From Trichomonas vaginalis G3 (taxonomy: Eukaryota; Parabasalia; Trichomonadida; Trichomonadidae), in contig NC_067204.1 of the NCBI RefSeq assembly GCF_026262505.1, forward strand, positions 6,853,797 to 6,917,796: a DNA stretch of 64,000 nucleotides, in the 5' to 3' direction. Position numbers and translations under genes: made by a program. Every line of letters begins with the position of its first letter. Within the stretch, counting starts at the first letter, position 1. Under the pieces are notes generated by a model. The model was not told the origin of the DNA, ran no database searches, and saw only the letters and a program-made list of their open reading frames with translations. Shown here piece after piece: positions 53,786-63,453 of this stretch.

Positions 53786-54871
53786 TTAGAAGAATTTTCT
53801 TATTCTTTCTGGCATATTTTTGTCTTTCCAATACTCCCGCTCTAATGGTCCCAGATGTGTTGGCTTTGACTCTCTCAAGTTCTTAGATGGTATAACATCT
53901 TCAACGCCTCCTTCATATCTTACTTTATAAGTGTCATCGTTTATGTTATAGCCAAGTATTTCAATAACCACTCCTCGCTTTGCTTCGTCAATGGTTTCAG
54001 CAAGTTTGCCATTACTACTTTCAACTAACTTATGTCGAGGGTAAAATGCTATGGAGTCGTCAGCAGCTTTTATAAGATATCCATTACCTTGCGTAGAGTC
54101 TACGATATAATAGTTTCTACTTAACCTTAAACGTTTCTTTGTCAACGGTTTGTCGTCAAGAACTACACGAACTTTTGTACCAGGAATGAGGGTAAATTGT
54201 GTTGAATTTCTGATATTTTGTGTTTGGCTTCGTTTCTTTTGTATATACTTTTCTTCTTGTTGTTGTGTCATTGAATTTGGTGTATGTCCTGTTGTAGAAT
54301 GTGTTGAGGAATTATATACTTCGAGAAAATGTTTCATTGTTTCTTCGGTAAAGTCTCGCTCTTGATTTAAATCTCTGAGAGTCCTTATGAAGCGGTTTAT
54401 GATGCCGAGTATGTTATGGTTATGGTCTTCAGTAGTGTAGTGAGTTATGTTATGCTTAATGAGAAAATCTGTGATTTCATTGCTGAGGTATGCACTGTCT
54501 TGGTCTGATGTTAAAGTACTTGGGTTATGTTCTGCTACAAACTTTTGTAAAACTCTTAACACTTCACGAGTTCCTTTATTTTTCATTGGATATGCATATG
54601 CTTTGCGAGTGTTAACATTAATGAAGATGAGGAATGGTTTATGTCCTCCTTTTCTGCTTTGAATGAGAGTGTCAAATTGGTATGCGTCAGGAGTGTTGGA
54701 GTAAATTGGTAAAAAGTAGTCGTAAGGGTTTATTTTTGTTTGATGTACAACATTTTTGTCAAAGAACTTTTTCACTTCAGCTCTGTTAGTAAATCCCCAA
54801 CTTTTTGCTGCTTCATTGAACTTCTTAAATGACCTCCATGGATGTTGTTCGAATACTTCTTTCAAGCTCAT
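53786..54871 (-). CDS. Polinton retroviral-type integrase
   Basis: 361 residues. An RNase-H-like integrase core (about residues 60-190; DAYQFDTLIQSRKGGHKPFL, STLTSDQDSAYLS, IINRFIRTLRDL) is followed by a basic linker and a C-terminal SH3/chromo-like part (YKVRYEGGVEDVIPSKNLRES). It inserts the element into chromosomes, giving 5-6 bp duplications in this family. It looks whole. Confidence 0.85.
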   Translation of the reverse strand: MSLKEVFEQHPWRSFKKFNEAAKSWGFTNRAEVKKFFDKNVVHQTKINPYDYFLPIYSNTPDAYQFDTLIQSRKGGHKPFLIFINVNTRKAYAYPMKNKGTREVLRVLQKFVAEHNPSTLTSDQDSAYLSNEITDFLIKHNITHYTTEDHNHNILGIINRFIRTLRDLNQERDFTEETMKHFLEVYNSSTHSTTGHTPNSMTQQQEEKYIQKKRSQTQNIRNSTQFTLIPGTKVRVVLDDKPLTKKRLRLSRNYYIVDSTQGNGYLIKAADDSIAFYPRHKLVESSNGKLAETIDEAKRGVVIEILGYNINDDTYKVRYEGGVEDVIPSKNLRESKPTHLGPLEREYWKDKNMPERIRKFF

Positions 54872-54931
54872 TTATGTAAAGTTAAAGATTTTATTCAAGA
54901 CGGTAAGCCCGCAAAGCAGACTCAAGCGCGT

Positions 54932-56692
54932 TCAATGAACGCGGTACCATGCATAAACCGTCATAAATGGTGGCATATAATCTTCACCCGAGCCTGTTGG
55001 ATTTGTTGTGAAAGTATGGACATGATTTCCTCCTGGTTCAGTTGGTCGAAAAGTCTTTTTTGCTGAATTGTTATAAGACGGAGATAAAACGTCATTGCCA
55101 GCTTCATAGTCTGAGTTGTATAATGGGTGGTCTCTTAATGAGTGGCTATGGTCGCCAGAAAAGTTTGTAGTTCCTGTATGCTTATGCGGTGGAAGGTTTG
55201 CTTCTAAAATTTTCTTTGAACCACCTGTTTGCTTTGAAGAGTTAGCACAGTATAAGAATTTATCTACAATCTGCTGCCATGTACCGAAACCTAAAACACT
55301 TGCTGGATTTGTTGAGTTCATTGACGTATAAATAGAGCCTATAGGATATACTGTTTGAAGTATTTCAGTCTTTAATGTTTGAAGCTCTGTTTTGTCTGCT
55401 TTCTTATCATATAAATCTTGAGCAGTGAATTTAACATTATTTTCATCATCCATGACATAAACATTTTTACAGCTAATTTCTTTCTTCGTTGTTATGTTTT
55501 CATTCGATGTTAAACCTTGTGGAAAGTTAGGAGGTTTATAATATAATGCATCCCCACCAGTTCCGCCAACCGTTCCTTCAATACTTTCTATAGCAACAGT
55601 TGAGAAGGAGTTATGTGTATGTTCTTTATCTGCTTTTTTATCTAACATTGCTGGTAGTTCATATGTTTCAAAGTTTCTGACATGACCTTCGATATTTATA
55701 CATTTGTTATTTAAGGAGTTTAGTGTATCTTTTACGCTTGTACTTGGATTCTCTAAAGGTGCACTTGAACCTAAAGTATAGTTCAATATTATGTCGTCTG
55801 CTCTAACAGTAGTGAAGGATTCATGTGTATGGTTCTTGTCTGCTTTTTTATCTAACGTAGCCTGAAGTTCATTTATATCGGAGATATTGTGTTTATGAGA
55901 TTTCAAAACTTTGTTCATTGCGTCAAGTTCATCTTTGTCAGCTTTACTTTTAATAGCATCTTCAAAAGTTATTTTTGCCTTAACTCTCAATGTAAATCTC
56001 GGTTCAACTAATACACCATTAACAGAGAAACTAGAAGCATAAATTTCATCGTTATAACCAAATGCTTCTGGTGCTTTACCTGTGTCATACTGTACAGTAC
56101 AGCGTATGTCATAACCTTCAGCACGAATGTATTTATATCTTCTTTCATTAACATCTTTCGTCTTCACTTCTTCATCCTGTGTTAAATATCCGTGGTAGTC
56201 CGTTATAATCTGTTCGTCTGAACTTATATAATGAACATGGTTTTGTCTGCTTTTTCGGCTAATTTCTCTTCTATCTCATTTATTTCAAGTTCATGCCTAC
56301 CACCACCTCCTTCAGAAGTATTTTTCTTCAGCTCTTGAAGAACATCCACTTCACCATCTTCGGTGTCAATAATGAGACTTTGTGTTAAAACTTTTCCTGT
56401 CTTAATGGATGTTTGTAAAACTTCTTCTTCACCGTGTTCGGGGTCATGGTCGTCATCATATCTTGTGAAATCAGAGATGTTGTCATACATTAAGCATATC
56501 TGTCTCAAAAGTTCTGCTATTTGAAACTGGAACGAAAGATATACAGAACTTTCATCATCTCCTAAAGTCAAGTCTGCTTTCTTAAGTATTTCTTGAATGT
56601 ATGCAATGAGAACAGAGTACCTTGGAAAATATTCGAACAATATTTCATTAGCTGTTGGTTTTGGTGATTCCTCTGGAGTTTCTGTTGTTTTC
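54932..56692 (-). pseudogene. Polinton phage-tail-fibre-like protein, distal part
   Basis: The readable sequence has repeated DKKADKNHTHESF-like blocks and a collar-like C-terminus (YPIGSIYTSMNSTNPASVLG, PPHKHTG, MPPFMTVYAWYR) known from bacteriophage tail fibres. It probably forms a fibre or attachment part. It looks broken, with about one break, and the nested element at 56700-60264 lies at its 5' side. Confidence 0.65.
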
Positions 56693-56789
56693 TTATATAC
56701 GAAAAAAAGAGATCTGACATTGTGTCAGATCTCAGTAAAAGTGACATTTACATGTCAAAAAAATAGAATGAGTTTAAGTAATTAAAATT

Positions 56790-58840
56790 GAGGGTGAGAG
56801 TAGTATTGTATGAAATAATATCTCTCACCCTCCAATTCATCCTATGGCGCCGAAAAAATTTTGGTGAAATGCGACCACATTTCACCAAAATTTCTCGGCG
56901 CCATATAGAGAACTAGAGCCTGTGAGGTACTGATACTATCCATGTACCTCGCAGGCTCTAGTTCCAAGCCAAAATGGCTAAAAATTGCCCGCAATGTGAA
57001 CAATTGCGGGCAATTTTTAGCCATTTTGGCTGGGAATTGGAGGGTGAGAGTAGTATTGTATGAAATAATCTCTCACCCTCCAATTCATCCTATGGCGCCG
57101 AAAAAATTTTGGTGAAATGCGACCACATTTCACCAAAATTTCTCGGCGCCATATAGAGAACTAGAGCCTGTGAGGTACTGATACTATCCATGTACCTCGC
57201 AGGCTCTAGTTCCAAGCCAAAATGGCTAAAAATTGCCCGCAATTGTTCACATTGCGGGCAATTTTTAGCCATTTTGGCTGGGAATTGGAGGGTGAGAGTA
57301 GTATTGTATGAAATAATATCTCTCACCCTCCAATTCATCCTATGGCGCCGAAAAAATTTTGGTGAAATGCGACCACATTTCACCAAAATTTCTCGGCGCC
57401 ATATAGAGAACTAGAGCCTGTGAGGTACTGATACTATCCATGTACCTCGCAGGCTCTAGTTCCAAGCCAAAATGGCTAAAAATTGCCCGCAATGTGAACA
57501 ATTGCGGGCAATTTTTAGCCATTTTGGCTGGGAATTGGAGGGTGAGAGTAGTATTGTATGAAATAATATCTCTCACCCTCCAATTCATCCTATGGCGCCG
57601 AAAAAATTTTGGTGAAATGCGACCACATTTCACCAAAATTTCTCGGCGCCATATAGAGAACTAGAGCCTGTGAGGTACTGATACTATCCATGTACCTCGC
57701 AGGCTCTAGTTCCAAGCCAAAATGGCTAAAAATTGCCCGCAATGTGAACAATTGCGGGCAATTTTTAGCCATTTTGGCTGGGAATTGGAGGGTGAGAGTA
57801 GTATTGTATGAAATAATATCTCTCACCCTCCAATTCATCCTATGGCGCCGAAAAAATTTTGGTGAAATGCGACCACATTTCACCAAAATTTCTCGGCGCC
57901 ATATAGAGAACTAGAGCCTGTGAGGTACTGATACTATCCATGTACCTCGCAGGCTCTAGTTCCAAGCCAAAATGGCTAAAAATTGCCCGCAATTGTTCAC
58001 ATTGCGGGCAATTTTTAGCCATTTTGGCTGGGAATTGGAGGGTGAGAGTAGTATTGTATGAAATAATATCTCTCACCCTCCAATTCATCCTATGGCGCCG
58101 AAAAAATTTTGGTGAAATGCGACCACATTTCACCAAAATTTCTCGGCGCCATATAGAGAACTAGAGCCTGTGAGGTACTGATACTATCCATGTACCTCGC
58201 AGGCTCTAGTTCCAAGCCAAAATGGCTAAAAATTGCCCGCAATGTGAACAATTGCGGGCAATTTTTAGCCATTTTGGCTGGGAATTGGAGGGTGAGAGTA
58301 GTATTGTATGAAATAATATCTCTCACCCTCCAATTCATCCTATGGCGCCGAAAAAATTTTGGTGAAATGCGACCACATTTCACCAAAATTTCTCGGCGCC
58401 ATATAGAGAACTAGAGCCTGTGAGGTACTGATACTATCCATGTACCTCGCAGGCTCTAGTTCCAAGCCAAAATGGCTAAAAATTGCCCGCAATGTGAACA
58501 ATTGCGGGCAATTTTTAGCCATTTTGGCTGGGAATTGGAGGGTGAGAGTAGTATTGTATGAAATAATATCTCTCACCCTCCAATTCATCCTATGGCGCCG
58601 AAAAAATTTTGGTGAAATGCGACCACATTTCACCAAAATTTCTCGGCGCCATATAGAGAACTAGAGCCTGTGAGGTACTGATACTATCCATGTACCTCGC
58701 AGGCTCTAGTTCCAAGCCAAAATGGCTAAAAATTGCCCGCAATGTGAACAATTGCGGGCAATTTTTAGCCATTTTGGCTGGGAATTGGAGGGTGAGAGTA
58801 GTATTGTATGAAATAATATCTCTCACCCTCCAATTCATCC
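56790..58840. repeat. Hairpin-quartet array, eight 250-bp units
   Basis: Layout H1(H2 H3 H4 H1)x8. In unit 1: H1 56790-56832 (GGAGGGTGAGAG stem), H2 56843-56905 (TATGGCGCCG stem, 28 bp with one bulge), H3 56910-56964 (GAACTAGAGCCTG stem, 21 bp), H4 56967-57031 (about 29-bp stem, AGCCAAAATGG). H1 cores start at 56791, 57041, 57289, 57539, 57789, 58039, 58289, 58539 and 58789; the second unit lacks two bases. Units are almost identical. The H4 loop is inverted in units 2 and 5. Confidence 0.95.
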
Positions 58841-59474
58841 AAAGGCTAATATTTTCTACATTTCCATAACATTCATTTCAACGGAAACTCATTCAAAATT
58901 CTATATATTTAATTTTTCAATCTTATTCAATTTCATATTCAAAATTAATTTGAATTACATTCAAAACATTTATACCTTATTAATAACATAATATCATTTG
59001 TTATCAATATACCAATTCGGCTGTTCTAATTTTGGATTCCCATTCATAAATTGATCAATCTATATTGAAACTTATTCAAATTATTTTCTTATTGATAACA
59101 TTTTATTTTTATTTGTCTTCAACTATTCATTTATTTTATCATTATTTTTCGATTTTTTTTAGTTTCAATTTTTTTATTATCTTTATTGTTTTTTATTTTT
59201 CTAATTTTTAAAAATTTCTGCTTAGAATCTTAATCTCATTTTATTTTTCAATAAAAATTCATGTTTACCAATATTCAATCACTTTTCTCGTTCCCCAAAT
59301 TTTTATTTTATCTTAATCGTTACTAATTTCTAACACATTCTTTTATAAAAATTATTCTGATCGTAATTTTAATTTCGCCATTGTAGTTATTCACTAATTT
59401 TTAGTTCATTGTTGTTTTCTCATTGTCCAATTTTATTTTCTTCACTTTAAAGATTTTTTAAAAAATTTTACAAT
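58841..59474 (+). other. T-rich non-coding stretch inside the nested element
   Basis: The plus strand is strongly T-rich with few G bases and has many TTTTATTTT-like words. No frame or RNA gene recognised. Confidence 0.45.
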
Positions 59475-60077
59475 TTGAATTCAACTTTTGTGAAAAATAT
59501 TTTTTCAATAATATCTTTCAAAATTATTTATATTTTCTATATTTTATTCAATTGTTCACAATTTATTATTTATTCAAAATTCATTCTCCTGGATATTTAT
59601 ACCCAAATAGACTTTCACTGGCTAGAGCAATCTCTAACCAGGTTACACCAACATCAAAAGCTATCGTTGCTATTGACTAATGTTCCACTCAGCGATGGTA
59701 CATCACGTAATTGCATTAACAAGTTAACATACTACAAAAGCCTTCTGTGCTTTCGTCTTATTACTATCGAAGAGTTTTACAAGCACTCGTCCAGAGAATT
59801 TACAAGTTTATACATATTCCATAATGGAAAATTCTACAATTGCATTGAAGTCTTACCAACAAAAGATGAGATCTTGTTGAATCGATACTTGGAAGAACAA
59901 GAAATTACAAAGAGTAATGGTTCTACTCCTCTTAGTAGTGCACAACAACAGCTCAGACCCAGCAATGGTACATCTCCTCTTAGTAGTGCACAACAACAGC
60001 TCAGACCCAGCAATGGTACATCTCCTCTTAGTAGTGCACAACAACAGCTCAGACCCAGCAATGGAATTCCAAGATGA
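59475..60077 (+). CDS. Hypothetical frame of the nested element with 16-residue repeats
   Basis: 200 residues as an open frame, but the first 45 are Phe/Ile-rich and translated from AT-rich DNA, so the true start may be later. Residues about 50-150 look protein-like (LEQSLTRLHQHQKLSLLLTN). The end has three repeats of PSNGTSPLSSAQQQLR, coded by a 48-bp unit (59927, 59975, 60023). Because 48 is a multiple of three, another frame also stays open through the repeats into a Glu/Lys-rich tail ending at 60195. No transposase motif seen. Confidence 0.4.
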   Translation: MNSTFVKNIFSIISFKIIYIFYILFNCSQFIIYSKFILLDIYTQIDFHWLEQSLTRLHQHQKLSLLLTNVPLSDGTSRNCINKLTYYKSLLCFRLITIEEFYKHSSREFTSLYIFHNGKFYNCIEVLPTKDEILLNRYLEEQEITKSNGSTPLSSAQQQLRPSNGTSPLSSAQQQLRPSNGTSPLSSAQQQLRPSNGIPR

Positions 60078-60270
60078 GGAAGAAGAAATCGATAATAAAG
60101 ATGGTAAAAAAAAGAAGGAGGGACAAAGTGAAGAATATGAAGGTGGATATGAAGAAGAATATGAAATAAATTATGAAGAAGATAATGATGAATAAAATAT
60201 CACTTTTTATATTTTTGACACGTAAAGTTGTCACTTTTCTGTCAAACTGTTTTTATCGTTTTCGTATATA

Positions 60271-61403
60271 ACAGTTTCAGTTCCTTCTGTAGGTTCTGTT
60301 GGAGTTTCTGCATCTCTTGACTTCAATGCTCTTGCTCTCAAAGACCTAAATGTTAGAGCACCAGGCTTTACAAAGGACTTTATAAATGCTTTAATAGTTC
60401 CTGGTAAGTTATTGTTAGCATTAAGTAAGTTCCTTATGCTTCCATCATGTACGTCCATAGCGCTATGTAAAAAATCTATACTTTTCTTGTAGTCAGCAAT
60501 AGACTGACTGTGATTTTTTAAAGATTTGTCAATACCTTTAAGCCAATCTTCATGCATGTCTGATACTGAGCCAAGAATATCATTTGCTTCCTTTAGTGTA
60601 TTTTGTGCTTCTCGTAAAGTATCCAATCCCGTACGTGCATTGTTTGCTATACGCCTTACAGTATCTATTTGACTCCTTGTTTCTTGCATCCAACCAGATA
60701 AAGTTTTAATAGTATCCGAACCATTTGAAATGAAGTTCAAAGCATTTTTAACGTCATCTAAAGCTTCTTCACCAAGTACCGCCCATATCTTTCCGATTTG
60801 GTATTGAAGAACTCCATATGAAGCAGCTGTTAAACCAGTATTTATAAGGTCCCATATCCATGATTTAGCAGTTTTTCCATCCTTTCCATCCTTTCCATCC
60901 TTTTCATCCAAACCGTTTTCGCCTTGAGGTCCTTGTATTCCTTGTATTCCTTGTGGTCCTTGAGGTCCGGTGTCACCCTTCTCTCCTTTCAGTTCATCTT
61001 TATGTTCGTTATAATATTCTAATGTCATAAGGTGTACATCATTACTGCTACCAGCAACACCGAGAATTTGTTTCTCATTCATGACTAAATTCTTTAAGCA
61101 TTTAATGTTGTCGTCAAATCGAAAGCTCTTTAACAATTCAATGAGAACATTTAATACTTTCACTAATGAGGCATCTACTGTAGAATTTATATATTGCACC
61201 GTTCCATCATTTATGATAGGAACTTTGCTTGTTGTAATGAATGGGTCATAAGTGTTAAAAGTATCGAAATCAATGACTTTTTTAGTTTTTCCATCGTCAA
61301 TGACTAAATCATTGCCTTCAATGGTTAATGTTGAGTTTTCATTTACTCATTCGTGTGCTCTTCTTGCTTCATTTGTTTCATACGCATATGCAGCAATAGT
61401 CAT
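60271..61403 (-). pseudogene. Polinton collagen-like fibre protein, proximal part
   Basis: A Gly-X-Y stretch (GEKGDTGPQGPQGIQGIQGP) precedes a hydrophobic segment and a long helical coiled-coil-like part. Collagen-like fibres are frequent in phages and giant viruses. It looks broken, with about one break, and the nested element adjoins its 3' end. Confidence 0.65.
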
Positions 61404-61420
61404 ATTTTAATGAGAATAAA

Positions 61421-62185
61421 ATGTTGTTCTATTTGCAAAGTACAGACCCAAACGAATACGGAACAGTAAAGCTTCAAACAAACTTAGGTCTTCAGAATGA
61501 AGCACTTGCTTTCAGAGTTGTTGACTTCAATACTATCGCAACTTTTGTCATAACAGATGAAACAGATTTCATAGAGATTGAAATAGATGACAAAAGAAGT
61601 GTTGTAACATTTCCTAACAGAGCTGGGTATAGAATAGATAAAATTGCTGGAGTCATAGATACTCTCATAAATGAAGAAACTATTGACAACATAGCTGTCG
61701 AACTCTCTTCTGAGGGAACATTGAAGTTCAGTTATGCGAAGGAGTTTAAGATAACACGAATGAGTCATAGAGTACAATTGCTTCTGGGAGCATACCATAT
61801 GACATTTCCTTTGAAAAGTGTTGACAAAACGATTGAGATGAAATCTGTTCCATACGTATGTTATGGTAATTGTTTGTACGTTGAGTCAAAAATAGCTAAT
61901 GTCACAGGTATTTCAGGAGTTAATAGTAAAGGTTCAGTAGAATATAAGTCTTTCTGTTATGAAGTAAATTCAATGTTCATTCCAAATGTTCCTGTCATAG
62001 CAACTCATTTAGGTAAATGGGTTCGCATTAGTCCTCATAATTTGAAAGACATGCAATTCAGACTAGTTGACTTTCAAGGCGAGCCTGTAGAACTGATGGC
62101 ACCAGTGCGAATGACTGTTGAAGTTGACGTTTTAGAAAATATTAAATGCAACAGCTTACAAGAGAACTCAGAGCTAAAAATATAA
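61421..62185 (+). CDS. Polinton beta-rich protein, possible minor capsid protein
   Basis: 254 residues, almost entirely beta-strand in pattern (TFVITDETDFIEIEIDDKRSV, YRIDKIAGVIDTLINEETI). The C-terminus VELMAPVRMTVEVDVLE resembles jelly-roll endings. A small capsid or penton role is a guess from composition. It starts 18 bp from the divergent fibre gene and looks whole. The following small gene overlaps its end. Confidence 0.5.
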   Translation: MLFYLQSTDPNEYGTVKLQTNLGLQNEALAFRVVDFNTIATFVITDETDFIEIEIDDKRSVVTFPNRAGYRIDKIAGVIDTLINEETIDNIAVELSSEGTLKFSYAKEFKITRMSHRVQLLLGAYHMTFPLKSVDKTIEMKSVPYVCYGNCLYVESKIANVTGISGVNSKGSVEYKSFCYEVNSMFIPNVPVIATHLGKWVRISPHNLKDMQFRLVDFQGEPVELMAPVRMTVEVDVLENIKCNSLQENSELKI

Positions 62186-62388
62186 AGTATGAATGTTATG
62201 TATTAGGTCATGAACTTTGGTTGTTGCTGTTTGATGAAACAAATGAGTTAGTTATGTCAGTCAAGAGAACAGAAAAATATTGTGTTAGTGAAAACTGCAC
62301 CAAGTCAATAAGATTAGGTTTGCATTATGAAGATGAGTTCGATACTGTTGAAGAAGTTTTGGATAGATATTACAAATTGCTAACTTGA
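62146..62388 (+). CDS. Polinton hypothetical small protein
   Basis: 80 residues (MQQLTRELRAKNIKYECYVLG), overlapping the end of the preceding gene by 40 bp in another frame. Mixed alpha/beta; no family recognised. Confidence 0.45.
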   Translation: MQQLTRELRAKNIKYECYVLGHELWLLLFDETNELVMSVKRTEKYCVSENCTKSIRLGLHYEDEFDTVEEVLDRYYKLLT

Positions 62389-62411
62389 AATTTTTTGACT
62401 GACTGACTGCT

Positions 62412-63026
62412 TTAATTTACTAAAACATATTTCAAACAAAGCTTATAGTCAGTAGATAGTTTTGTATACTCGTTCGAATATCTATACTTAAACTCAACTC
62501 CTGTAGTTCCTGGTGTTTCAATGATGCGGATGTTACCTATTTTCATGAATAGTGGAGTTTGACCACAGCATTCGATTTCAGGGTCGAGATAGTCAATGAC
62601 ACATTGCTTTCCTGTTATTCGTGATATAACATTTTCAAGGTCCTCCTTTGTTAGAATTATTTGGTTCTTGCTTATAAGATTTGTCAAAAGCTTCTTATCG
62701 TCTTTGAGTAAGATAGTTTGATATAACTGAAGAAGGTAATGGTCTACGTTATCTGAAGGATTTGTTTGAACATTCGTGTAAGGATTGTCGTTGGCTTCTC
62801 TTGAAAGAATTTGGTTTAATGGTGGATACTCTAACTTAACATCTGATGTAGCGTTAGCGTTTGAAGCTGAGTTTAAATTCACCGACTTAAGTTCTGGTTC
62901 TTTTTCTTTCAAACATTCTGAACTATAGTTCTTTATGACAATATTGTTTGTCGTTCGTGAGTCAACATTTGATGTTGGTTCAATTGGAACATTAACGGCA
63001 CCAGCTAAGATGGATTTGCTTCTCAT
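62412..63026 (-). CDS. Polinton hypothetical protein
   Basis: 204 residues. The N-terminal half is Ser/Asn-rich and looks disordered; the C-terminal half is ordered (LLQLYQTILLKDDKKLLTNL, IRIIETPGTTGVEFKYRYSNEY). TTTTTATTC lies about 15 bp upstream, within the 25-bp region shared with the divergent gene at 63052. No family recognised. Confidence 0.5.
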   Translation of the reverse strand: MRSKSILAGAVNVPIEPTSNVDSRTTNNIVIKNYSSECLKEKEPELKSVNLNSASNANATSDVKLEYPPLNQILSREANDNPYTNVQTNPSDNVDHYLLQLYQTILLKDDKKLLTNLISKNQIILTKEDLENVISRITGKQCVIDYLDPEIECCGQTPLFMKIGNIRIIETPGTTGVEFKYRYSNEYTKLSTDYKLCLKYVLVN

Positions 63027-63051
63027 TTCATATAGAATAAAAACCTTTTAT

Positions 63052-63453
63052 ATGTATGAAATGAACAATATACTCGACAAGGGTTTGAATGTAAAGCTAA
63101 CGAATGAAAATATTGTTGAATTCACTGAGACAGGAGCTGTGTATAAAGATGTAGAACTACTGAACAAAAGAGCTAAGGGAAGAAGCAGGAACATGAACAA
63201 AGGGTGGAAGCCTATAAAAATTTATGTCAATGATGGCTCAGGAGGTTCAAACATAAAGTATGCAGAAAGTTATAGAGTTTATGCTCTCAAAGGTGAAAAG
63301 CCTTCATTTAAGAACAGCTATTCTAACGCATATCCTCAAAAGCTAACGGATGGGGAAGTGGATGATATGAATGACAGCAAAAATATTAACAGAAATGGCG
63401 ACAGAGATGCATGGAATTTGTTTACCATCAGTCAATTGAAGGTTAAACTTTAA
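63052..63453 (+). CDS. Polinton hypothetical protein
   Basis: 133 residues from ATG 63052 (MYEMNNILDKGLNVKL); the longer open frame overlaps the divergent gene and is less likely. It contains a basic middle (NKRAKGRSRNMNKGWKPIKIYV) and a Gly/Ser/Asn-rich stretch. It ends just at the ATPase stop. No family recognised. Confidence 0.45.
   Translation: MYEMNNILDKGLNVKLTNENIVEFTETGAVYKDVELLNKRAKGRSRNMNKGWKPIKIYVNDGSGGSNIKYAESYRVYALKGEKPSFKNSYSNAYPQKLTDGEVDDMNDSKNINRNGDRDAWNLFTISQLKVKL

Larger units (their letters stand above)
56700..60264. mobile_element. 3.57-kb element with a hairpin-quartet array, nested in the Polinton fibre region
   Basis: The ends read CGAAAA inward from both sides, with a TATATA duplication at 56694-56699 and 60265-60270. 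A second inverted block, AAAAGTGACA then TTTAC(A/G)TGTCAAAAA, lies at 56737-56765 and 60209-60238. Inside are an 11-bp-stem hairpin (56709-56733), the hairpin array (56790-58840), a T-rich stretch and one frame (59475-60077). Fibre-type frames in the same orientation continue on both sides, so it seems to have inserted there. The family is unknown; a 6-bp duplication is also typical of Polintons. Confidence 0.7.

Noticed and set aside
57090-58838. Repeated 74- and 98-residue frames in the hairpin array, on both strands
   Set aside because: They arise from palindromic tandem DNA. Identical words on both strands and no start signals make coding unlikely.
56790-58840. CRISPR array
   Set aside because: Units are 250 bp and wholly repeated, with no unique spacers, in a eukaryotic setting.
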